From JAVVHH01 sp965199665 (GTDB lineage Bacteria; Pseudomonadota; Alphaproteobacteria; Acetobacterales; Acetobacteraceae): a stretch of 64,000 bases of DNA. The stretch's first letter is position 1. Each line of letters begins with the position of its first letter. Made by a program: the position numbers and the translations under genes. The stretch lies in the NCBI GenBank assembly GCA_965199665.1, contig OZ241208.1:1-64000 (forward strand), read 5' to 3'. The notes beneath the pieces are model-generated. The model saw only the letters and a program-made list of their open reading frames with translations. It did not search any database and was not told the origin of the DNA. Positions 27,075-34,377 of this stretch are shown here, piece by piece.

Positions 27075-28760
27075 CTAGCTCGGCCGGACCGGGCGTCGCG
27101 GCCGGGCGGAGGGCACGCCGCCGGGCGGCAGCGCGGGCTCGATCGCCGGGTCGCTCGGCGGCGCATCGCGCAGCGCCGCGGTGAAGGCCGGGGCGGCGGG
27201 GGCGGCGATCTCGAACTTGGTTTCCCGGTCGAAGATGCGGATGGCGCCGATCTCCGCCTTGGTGACGTTGCCCTGCCGGCAGATCAGCGGGATCAGCCAT
27301 TTCGGGTCGGCGTTGTTCTTGCGCCCGACCGGCAGGCGGAACCAGACGCCCCCCACGCCGGCACTGCCCGACCCCATGCCGCCACCGTTGCCGGGGCGGG
27401 CGGGGCCCGAGGCGGGCGCGTCGCGGCCCGTTCGCCGGGCCGGCTCCGGCGCGGTGGCGAAGCCGTCTTCCGGCGCGGGCAGCTCGGCGCGCCAGAAGCG
27501 CGACACCGCGGCCGCCAGCTGCTCCGGGCTGAACCGCTCCAGCAGCTCGGCGGAGGCGGCGCGATCCTCGTCGGACAGCTCTTCGGCCAGCCGCCCGTCT
27601 TCCAGCAGCCGTTCGTTGTCGCGCGCGGCAATCAGGTCCGCCCCCGGCGGATCGCTCCAGCCGGCATCCACACCGGCGGCCGCCAGCAACTGCTCGGCCC
27701 GGCGGCGCCGCGGAAACGGCACGATCAGGACCGACACGCCCTTGCGCCCCGCCCGCCCGGTGCGGCCGGAGCGGTGCAGCATGGTCTCCTTGTCGCGCGG
27801 CAGGTCGGCATGCACGACCAGGTCGAGCTGCGGCAGGTCGAGCCCGCGCGCCGCCACGTCCGTGCAGACGCACACGCGCGAGCGCCCGTCCCGCAGGGAT
27901 TGCAGCGCGCTGTTGCGCTCGTGCTGGCTCAGCTCGCCCGACAGCGCCACGGCGTCGAAGCCACGCTCCAGCAGGCGGCCCTGTAACCGGCGCACCGCCT
28001 CGCGGGTGGCGCAGAACACCAGGGCGGCGCGGACCTCGAAGTAGCGCAGCACGTTCACCGCCGCCCGCTCGATATCGTGCGGCGCCACGGTCACGGCGCG
28101 GTACTCGATGTCGCCATGCGCCTCGTTGCGGCCGCCGACCTCAATGCGCAGGCTGTCCTTCTGGTAGCGGCGGGCGAGCGCCGCGATCTCCTTGGCCAGG
28201 GTCGCGGAGAACAGCAATGTGCGGCGCTCGGCCGGCGTGGCGTCCAGCAGGAACTCGAGCTCCTCGCGGAAGCCCATGTCGAGCATCTCGTCGGCTTCGT
28301 CGAGCACGGCGACGCGGATCTGGCCGAGGTCGAGCTGGCCGCGCTCGGTATGGTCGCGCAACCGGCCGGGAGTGCCGACCACGATGTGCGTGCCCTGGGC
28401 CAGCACGCGGGCCTCGGCGCGGGCGTCCATGCCGCCGACGCAGGACGCGATACGGGCGCCGGTCTTGCCGTAGAGCCAGGCCAACTCGGCCTTGACCTGG
28501 ATGGCCAACTCGCGCGTCGGCGCGATCACCAGTGCGAGCGGCGCGCCGGCGGGGCCGAACCGGTCGGCGCCGTCCAGCAGCGTTTCGGCAAAGGCCAGGC
28601 CGAAGGCGACCGTCTTGCCCGATCCGGTCTGTGCCGACACCAGGAGGTCGCGGCCGGTAGCCTCCTCCACCAGGACGGCGCTCTGGACGGGGGTGGGTTC
28701 GGCGTAGTCGCGGCTGGCGAGCGCCTCGGCGAGCGCGGGGTTGACGGCGGGGAAGGGCAT
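27075..28760 (-). CDS. DEAD-box RNA helicase with DbpA-type RNA-binding domain
   Basis: The 561-residue helicase has the Q motif (EPTPVQ), Walker A (AQTGSGKT), PTRELA, TPGR, DEAD (VLDEADEML), SAT, and the C-terminal HRSGRTGRAG motif VI. After the core come a Gly-rich linker and a DbpA C-terminal RRM-like domain (VWFRLPVGRKNNADPKWLIP ... IRIFDRETKFEI). DbpA proteins remodel 23S rRNA helix 92 during 50S assembly; the linker here is longer than in E. coli (561 versus ~457 residues). ATG 28760 matches the family start. It is a second, distinct helicase from the RhlE-like one at 48747. Confidence 0.92.
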   Translation of the reverse strand: MPFPAVNPALAEALASRDYAEPTPVQSAVLVEEATGRDLLVSAQTGSGKTVAFGLAFAETLLDGADRFGPAGAPLALVIAPTRELAIQVKAELAWLYGKTGARIASCVGGMDARAEARVLAQGTHIVVGTPGRLRDHTERGQLDLGQIRVAVLDEADEMLDMGFREELEFLLDATPAERRTLLFSATLAKEIAALARRYQKDSLRIEVGGRNEAHGDIEYRAVTVAPHDIERAAVNVLRYFEVRAALVFCATREAVRRLQGRLLERGFDAVALSGELSQHERNSALQSLRDGRSRVCVCTDVAARGLDLPQLDLVVHADLPRDKETMLHRSGRTGRAGRKGVSVLIVPFPRRRRAEQLLAAAGVDAGWSDPPGADLIAARDNERLLEDGRLAEELSDEDRAASAELLERFSPEQLAAAVSRFWRAELPAPEDGFATAPEPARRTGRDAPASGPARPGNGGGMGSGSAGVGGVWFRLPVGRKNNADPKWLIPLICRQGNVTKAEIGAIRIFDRETKFEIAAPAAPAFTAALRDAPPSDPAIEPALPPGGVPSARPRRPVRPS

Positions 28761-28892
28761 GGGGACGGCTTTACTTTCGTGCGATCTGGCGTGGCGCTCG
28801 GATTCGGCACTCGGCAACGGGGCGGCCGTTCAGAACGGCGCGCGGCATCCGGATGCTCCGACGCGCGACAGGCTATGCGCCGCATCGGCGGT

Positions 28893-30728
28893 TCAGGCAA
28901 CCGGAGGCGCGCTGGCCGCCGGGTCGCGGGCGGCCTCGCGGGCGCGGCTGCGCAGGCGCGGGCGAATGGTCGCCTCGGGCGCCAGGCGGCGGATATCGGC
29001 CTGGAAGCGCGCGCGCTGCTCGTGGATGGAGACCAGCACCGGGCCCATGGGGATGCCGAGATCGACCAGCACGGCCTCGCTCAACTGCAGGCTGGCCTCA
29101 ATCGTCTCCGGCACCGCGTCGGTCGCACCCATGGCATAGAGCTGCGCCGCGTGCTTGCCGTCGCGCGCGCGGGCGACGATCAGGAGGTCCGGCCGGGCGG
29201 CACGCGCGATGCGGACGATGGTGTCGGCACGGGCCCGGTCGTCGATGGTCACCACCAGGGCGCGAGCGGTTTCGAGCCCGACCAGATCCAGCAGGGCGGG
29301 GTGGGTCATGTCGCCGAAGAATACGGTGGGCGCCGACGCGCGTGCGGAGCTGACCCGGCGCACGTCGCTGTCCACCGCGACCCAGCCGATCGCGTGCGCG
29401 TCGAGCATCGCGGCCACCGTGCGCCCGACCCGGCCGAACCCGGCGATGATCACCCCGCCCCCCGACAGGTCGCGCGTCGGCAGCAACTCCGGCGCCACCT
29501 GCGCCGCCGCCGGCCGGGGCGCCAGGCGCCGGCCGAGCCAGGACAATGAAGGGATGAACACCATGGACACGGCCGTGAGCGTGAACAGCGTCCCGGCCAG
29601 CGGCGCGGACAGTAGGCCCAGCCCGCTCGCCAGCCCGATGATGACGAAGCCGAACTCCCCGCCGGGCCCGAGCAGCAGCGCGGATTGCAGCGCCGCGCCG
29701 CCGCGCACCCGGAACGAGCGCGCCAGGAGGAAGGTGATGCCCGCCTTGATGGCGACGAAGCCCACCACCGCGCTCGCCACGAATACCGGCTCCTGCGCCA
29801 GCCGCACCAGGTCGAGCCGCAAGCCCACCGAGATCAGGAATACGCCGAGCAGCAGCCCTTTGAACGGCTCGATGGTGACCTCGACCTGGCGCCGGTACTC
29901 CGTCTCGGCCAGCAGCACGCCGGCGATCAGCGCGCCCAGGGCCATCGACAGCCCGGCCGACGCTGCCGCCAGCCCGGTGGACAGCACCACCAGCAGGCAT
30001 GCCGCCATGAACAGCTCGGGGCTTTTGGTCCGCGCCACGCTGCGGAACATCGGCCGCAGGAACAGCCGCCCGACCGCGGCGAGCGCCACGATCGCGCCGA
30101 GCGCGGTCGCCACCGCCTCGACGAGGCCGAGCCATCCGCCGCCCCCGCCGCCGCTGGCGCCGATCAGGAACAGGATCGGCACCACCGCCAGGTCCTGGAA
30201 CAGCAGCACGGCAAAGCTCGCCCGCCCCGCGAGGCTGGTCATCCGCCGCTCGTCGGCCAGCACCTGGGTGACGGTCGCGGTCGAGGACATGGTCAGCGCC
30301 AGCCCGGCGATCACCGCCGGCCCCGGCGCGATACCCGCCCAGGCCGCGATCCCCGCCAGGGCCGCCGTGCCGAGCGCCACCTGCAGCGCGCCCAACCCGA
30401 ACACCAGCCGGCGCAGGCTGACGATGCGCTCCCACGACATCTCCAGCCCGATGGTGAACATCAGCAGCACCACGCCGAGCTCGGCCACCGGCTCGACCCG
30501 GGCATGGTCCGAGATGGTGACCCAGCCGAGCGGCGGCACGAAGTCGGCCAGCGCCCCGAGCCCGGCAGGCCCGGCGAGCAGCCCCACCAGCATGTAGCCG
30601 ATCACCGGGCTGAGGCGGATGCGGTGCAGCAGCGGGATCACGATGGCGACCGCGCCCAGGATCACCAGCGCTTCGCGCATCGGCGCGCCAATGGCTCCGG
30701 TGGAGATGTGTTCGGCCAAGGGTTCCAT
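28893..30728 (-). CDS. Kef-type monovalent cation:proton antiporter (CPA2) with TrkA-N domain
   Basis: The 611-residue protein has about twelve membrane helices of the CPA2 antiporter fold (VIGYMLVGLLAGPAGLGALA, LGVVLLMFTIGLEMSWERI, SMALGALIAGVLLAETEYR, LLGPGGEFGFVIIGLASG) and an NAD-binding RCK/TrkA-N domain from about residue 425 (VIIAGFGRVGRTVAAML). KefB/KefC proteins export K+ in exchange for H+ and are gated by glutathione adducts. It lies 37 bp downstream of yggS on the same strand. Whether it is glutathione-gated cannot be decided here. Confidence 0.92.
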   Translation of the reverse strand: MEPLAEHISTGAIGAPMREALVILGAVAIVIPLLHRIRLSPVIGYMLVGLLAGPAGLGALADFVPPLGWVTISDHARVEPVAELGVVLLMFTIGLEMSWERIVSLRRLVFGLGALQVALGTAALAGIAAWAGIAPGPAVIAGLALTMSSTATVTQVLADERRMTSLAGRASFAVLLFQDLAVVPILFLIGASGGGGGGWLGLVEAVATALGAIVALAAVGRLFLRPMFRSVARTKSPELFMAACLLVVLSTGLAAASAGLSMALGALIAGVLLAETEYRRQVEVTIEPFKGLLLGVFLISVGLRLDLVRLAQEPVFVASAVVGFVAIKAGITFLLARSFRVRGGAALQSALLLGPGGEFGFVIIGLASGLGLLSAPLAGTLFTLTAVSMVFIPSLSWLGRRLAPRPAAAQVAPELLPTRDLSGGGVIIAGFGRVGRTVAAMLDAHAIGWVAVDSDVRRVSSARASAPTVFFGDMTHPALLDLVGLETARALVVTIDDRARADTIVRIARAARPDLLIVARARDGKHAAQLYAMGATDAVPETIEASLQLSEAVLVDLGIPMGPVLVSIHEQRARFQADIRRLAPEATIRPRLRSRAREAARDPAASAPPVA

Positions 30729-30765
30729 AGCCGCCACCATACACGCTCGCGGGAGTCGGGTGACG

Positions 30766-31455
30766 CTAAGGCGGCGGCGGGCGGGCCCCGAAGATGGCGC
30801 TGCCGACGCGCACATGGGTCGCCCCGTGCCGGATCGCGATCTCGTAGTCGCCGGACATACCCATGGACAGCACGCCCAGCCCGTGGCGGCGGGCGCACGC
30901 GGCGAGCCAGGCGAAGTGCGGCGCCGGATCGCCCTCGGCGGGCGGGACGCACATCAGGCCGGTCAGCGCGTCGCCGAGGCGGGCGCGGGCGGCGTCGATG
31001 AAAGCATCGGCCTCCGCACGGGCGACCCCGGCCTTCTGCGGTTCGTCGCCGACGTTGACCTGGACCAGCACCTGCGGCGAGCGGCCCTCCGCCTGCGTGG
31101 CGGCGGCCAGCGCATCCAGCAGGCGGGGCCGGTCCAGGCTCTCGATCACGTCGGCGATGCGGACCGCGTCGCGCGCCTTGTTGGTCTGCAGCGCGCCGAT
31201 GAGGTGCAGACGCAGCGCGGGCTCGGCGGCGCGCAGGGCAGGGAACTTGCCGGCCGCTTCCTGGACCCGGTTCTCGCCGAAATCGTGCTGGCCGCCGTCG
31301 ATCGCCTCCGCCACGGCGGCGGCGTCGTGGGTCTTGGAGACGGCAACCAGGCGCACGCTCGCCGGGTCACGGCCGGCGGCGGCGGCGGCGGCGGCGATCC
31401 GCCGCTGGACGGTATGCAGGCGTTCGGCGACTGTCGAGGGGAGGAGATCGGGCAT
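30766..31455 (-). CDS. yggS: YggS family pyridoxal-phosphate homeostasis protein
   Basis: The 229-residue protein is a PLP-binding TIM-barrel protein that controls B6 vitamer and amino-acid balance. The PLP lysine is in LVAVSKTHDA, followed by FGENRVQEA, LHLIGALQTNKA, LVQVNVGDEPQKAG, LMCVPP and VLSMGMSGDYEIAIRHGATHVRVGSAIFG. The length matches the family. Its ATG (31453-31455) overlaps the ATG of the divergent TenI-like gene within a CATG palindrome. Confidence 0.94.
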   Translation of the reverse strand: MPDLLPSTVAERLHTVQRRIAAAAAAAGRDPASVRLVAVSKTHDAAAVAEAIDGGQHDFGENRVQEAAGKFPALRAAEPALRLHLIGALQTNKARDAVRIADVIESLDRPRLLDALAAATQAEGRSPQVLVQVNVGDEPQKAGVARAEADAFIDAARARLGDALTGLMCVPPAEGDPAPHFAWLAACARRHGLGVLSMGMSGDYEIAIRHGATHVRVGSAIFGARPPPP

Positions 31456-32038
31456 GGATGGCAGGCTTGTCGCCTGGGCGCGTGCGGTCAAGGCGCGCGG
31501 CCGTTCAGTGCCCGTGGCGGACCGGCTGCCGCCGCTCTGGCTGTTCACCGACCCGGTCCGCATGCCCGACCTGCCGGCGGTGGTGAGCCGGTTGCCACGG
31601 GGCCTGTGCGGCGTGGTGTTCCGGCACGACGGCGTGCCGGGCCGGGCGGCGCTGCTTCGGCAGGTGGCGCGGATCTGCCGGGCGCGGCGGCTGGCGTTGG
31701 TCGTGGCCGGCGGCGGCGAGGTGCCGCCCGGCGTGGGGCGGCATCTGCGGGAGGGGCGCGGGGAACGGGCGCGGTCGGGCCTGCTGACCAGCTCCGCGCA
31801 TGGCCGGGCCGGAGTGGTGCGCGCCCGCCGGCGCGGTGCGGCGCTGGTGTTCGTCTCGCCGGTGTTCGTTACGGCGACCCATGCCGATGCCGCACCGCTG
31901 GGTGCGCTTCGATGGGGGTTGATGGTCGGCGGAGCCGGTGTGGCCGTCGCAGCACTCGGCGGCGTCGACGGTCGCTCTGTCACCCAACTGCCTCATTTCG
32001 CTCGAAATGTCGGCGCGATCGGCGCTTTGTCGCAATGA
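31454..32038 (+). CDS. Thiamine phosphate synthase/TenI-like protein
   Basis: The 194-residue protein is related to ThiE/TenI: RLPPLWLFTDPVRMPDLPAV, RGLCGVVFRHDGVPGRAAL, LLTSSAHGRAGV, ALVFVSPVFVTATHADAAPL and GVAVAALGGVDG follow the TIM-barrel order. The pyrophosphate-binding QxRxK segment of true ThiE is missing and the TxTK loop reads TATH, so catalysis as thiamine phosphate synthase is doubtful; TenI-like aminase or another role is possible. ATG 31454 shares two bases with the divergent yggS ATG. An in-frame GTG at 31508 is an alternative start. Confidence 0.78.
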   Translation: MDGRLVAWARAVKARGRSVPVADRLPPLWLFTDPVRMPDLPAVVSRLPRGLCGVVFRHDGVPGRAALLRQVARICRARRLALVVAGGGEVPPGVGRHLREGRGERARSGLLTSSAHGRAGVVRARRRGAALVFVSPVFVTATHADAAPLGALRWGLMVGGAGVAVAALGGVDGRSVTQLPHFARNVGAIGALSQ

Positions 32039-32233
32039 GAGCTGTAACTCGTGCGCCACAGTGTTCTCCCATTGCCATACCGAGCCCGAGTTCACGATTG
32101 CGAGCTTAAAAAAGGCACGGCAATACTCCCGTCAGGTCTGGCGACCCCGGTTCCTGCTGCCTCGCAGCGAGGGAAAACGGGACGGGGCCTTGGAATGGTG
32201 TTCGCCAAGTAGTGGCGATTTGAGGAGGACTCG
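32039..32233 (+). other. 195-bp leader/promoter region of the porin gene
   Basis: No gene is seen. The stretch is more AT-rich than its surroundings (for example a run of six A near 32108) and must hold the porin promoter. TTGCGA at 32098 with CAATAC 17 bp downstream is a weak sigma-70-like pair. A long untranslated leader is likely, as is usual for porin mRNAs that sRNAs target. Confidence 0.35.
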
Positions 32234-33703
32234 ATGCGTAAACTGCTGCTGGCCACTGTGGCCGGGCTTGGCTCATGGGGAGCGATCGCGAGCGACGCTT
32301 CGGCGCAGACGGCGGCTCCGGCGCCGGTCTCGAGCAGTGCCAACTACACGACGTACACGGGTGGTGCATCCAACCCGACCGCCGCTGCGCCCACGCCCGG
32401 CACCGTCGTGGTTCGCCTGAACGGCCGCGTCCGCTTCTACGCCTACGCCGCCAATGACGACGACGTCAGCAAGTCCTTCACGCCCGGCGTGCTGCCCAGC
32501 AAGCAGGACAAGTATGGCTTCGCCGAATACGGCCGCCTTTACCCTGGCTTCGACGGCATCGCCGCCAACGGCCTGAAATACGGCGCCAGCCTCGAAATCC
32601 GGCAGGACACCGCCGGTGTGGCCGGCGGCGGCGCCAACGGCAGCATCTCCGGCAACAACCCGCGTCGTTCGGGCCTCTACTTCCGCCGCATCTGGGGCTA
32701 CCTCGGCACCAACGAGCTCGGCACCGTGCGCCTCGGCGCCACCGACCAGCCGACAAGCCTCTACCTGACCGGCAACTTCGAAAACTTCAACGACGGCGGC
32801 TGGAACGGCGACCTTCCGGCGTTCTTCCCCGGCAACATCCAGCCGCTGTGGCCGTTCTCTGACGTCGGCAGCTACTACACGACCAACAAGATCGTGTACC
32901 TGTCGCCGCAGATCTTCGGCTTCGACCTCGGCGCCTCCTACGAGCCGAGCACGGCCAGCGTCAGCGGCAACGACAACTGCAACACGCCGGGCGGCACCTT
33001 CGCCGGGACGTACCAGACCGTTACCAGCTACTGCGACCGCGCGTCGTCCACCAACTCGATCGCCGAGTCGGCTCGCCGCCGCAACACGTTCGACCTGCTC
33101 GTCCGTTACCGCGGCACGTTCGGCCCGGTCGGCGTCGCCGCCACCGCCGCCTACATCACGGGCAGCCATGTCGGCTACAACGGCACGTCGGGCTACAACA
33201 ACAACCCGATCGCCAATGCTCCTGGCGCGGTGGCCGGTTCCTACAACTACGAGGGCCTGAACATCGGCGACTTCGGCGCCGCCGTGACCCTCGCCGGCGT
33301 CAGCGTCGGTGGCCACTACACGACGGGCCGCTTCAACGGCAGCGTCGCCAACACCGTCCCCACCGGCTTCCCGGACAGCAATGCCTGGCTCGGCGGCGCC
33401 TCCTACACGTTCGGCCCGATCGTGATCGGCGCCTCCTACTTCGTGTCGGAAAGCGCGGGCGACCTCAGCAACGCGTTCTACGGCCGTCAGCGTAAGGACC
33501 AGGGCATCGCCGCCGGCGGCACCTACTCGCTGGCCCCCGGGATCTCCATCTTCCTCTCGGCCCTCTGGGGTGAGCGGAAGCAGAACGGCTACAACTTCGT
33601 CAACGGCTCCGGCGTGACGGCGGCTTCCGGCGCTGCCGGCCAGGGCGTCGGCAACAAGGTGACCGTCTCCGGCGCCTCGCTCGGCACCGCGTTCAGCTGG
33701 TAA
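32234..33703 (+). CDS. Outer-membrane porin
   Basis: The 489-residue protein has a signal peptide (cut near ASA at residue 24) and alternating beta-strand sequence ending in an aromatic residue (GASLGTAFSW), the C-terminal signature recognised by the BAM complex. Blocks such as VVVRLNGRVRFYAYAANDDD, YGFAEYGRLYPGFDGIAANG and LGTVRLGATDQPTSLYLTG fit the alphaproteobacterial porin family found in Acetobacteraceae. A strong AGGAGGAC ribosome site and a strong terminator at 33726 suggest an abundant monocistronic mRNA. Substrate range is unknown. Confidence 0.92.
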   Translation: MRKLLLATVAGLGSWGAIASDASAQTAAPAPVSSSANYTTYTGGASNPTAAAPTPGTVVVRLNGRVRFYAYAANDDDVSKSFTPGVLPSKQDKYGFAEYGRLYPGFDGIAANGLKYGASLEIRQDTAGVAGGGANGSISGNNPRRSGLYFRRIWGYLGTNELGTVRLGATDQPTSLYLTGNFENFNDGGWNGDLPAFFPGNIQPLWPFSDVGSYYTTNKIVYLSPQIFGFDLGASYEPSTASVSGNDNCNTPGGTFAGTYQTVTSYCDRASSTNSIAESARRRNTFDLLVRYRGTFGPVGVAATAAYITGSHVGYNGTSGYNNNPIANAPGAVAGSYNYEGLNIGDFGAAVTLAGVSVGGHYTTGRFNGSVANTVPTGFPDSNAWLGGASYTFGPIVIGASYFVSESAGDLSNAFYGRQRKDQGIAAGGTYSLAPGISIFLSALWGERKQNGYNFVNGSGVTAASGAAGQGVGNKVTVSGASLGTAFSW

Positions 33704-33725
33704 GCGTCCCCTCTCGGACGTGAGC

Positions 33726-33758
33726 AAGGGCGGTGGGCAACCACCGCCCTTTCTTGTT
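33726..33758 (+). terminator. Strong rho-independent terminator of the porin gene
   Basis: A perfect 11-bp stem AAGGGCGGTGG/CCACCGCCCTT with a GCAA tetraloop is followed by TTTCTTGTTTG. This is the best intrinsic terminator in the window. Confidence 0.92.
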
Positions 33759-33847
33759 TGCGGCCATCGGCGTCGCGAGGCTTGGCACCTTACCGGGGGC
33801 GAGCTAAGACGAGCGCCCCCGAGTTGCCGCAACGTGCAAGTGATTCA

Positions 33848-34372
33848 ATGACCAAGTCACCCATCCTGTTCACGCTGCTCAGCGCCTCCTTGCTGCTCGG
33901 CGCCTGCTCCCGCTCCCGCCCGGTTACCGACGACGAGTACAATGACTACCGGCTCCGCGGCCCCGAGCGCGGCAAGCTCGGCGGCGAACAGGGTCTCGTC
34001 CTGGGCATCGGCGGTAAGACGGCGGAGTCGAGCGACCAGGGCGGCGGCGCCCTGGGCGTCAACGCCTATCTCTGGCGCGCCGCGCTCGACACCTTGTCGT
34101 TCATGCCGCTCTCCTCGGCCGATCCGTTCGGCGGCGTCATCATCACCGACTGGTACTCGCCGCCCGGCGCGCAGGCCGAGCGGTTCAAGGCCACCGCCTA
34201 CATCCTCGGCCGCCAGCTGCGCACGGATGGCATCCGCGTGAGCGTGTTCCGCCAGGTCGACCAGGGCGGACGCTGGGTGGACGCGCCGGTCGCCACCACC
34301 ACCAGCGGCGAGATCGAGGACAAGGTCCTGGCCCGGGCGCGCGAGCTGCGGTCGCAGACCGCGGCGAAGTAG
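33848..34372 (+). CDS. DUF3576 family lipoprotein
   Basis: The 174-residue protein has a lipoprotein signal with lipobox LLLGAC (Cys near residue 19). The mature part matches DUF3576: NAYLWRAALDTLSFMPLSSADPFGGVIITDWYSPP followed by ERFKATAYILGRQLRTDGIRVSVFRQV (shown here only in part). The length fits. It lies 5 bp upstream of leuS and heads the leuS-lptE-holA operon, an order common in alphaproteobacteria, so an outer-membrane assembly role like that of LptE is likely but unproven. Confidence 0.9.
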   Translation: MTKSPILFTLLSASLLLGACSRSRPVTDDEYNDYRLRGPERGKLGGEQGLVLGIGGKTAESSDQGGGALGVNAYLWRAALDTLSFMPLSSADPFGGVIITDWYSPPGAQAERFKATAYILGRQLRTDGIRVSVFRQVDQGGRWVDAPVATTTSGEIEDKVLARARELRSQTAAK

Positions 34373-34377
34373 CCGCC

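Noticed and set aside
28077..29549. A 490-codon plus-strand open frame across the DbpA-like helicase and Kef-type antiporter
   Set aside because: It is antisense to two genes with full family motifs, and its translation is Arg/Gly/Ala-rich without any motif, as expected for high-GC shadow frames.
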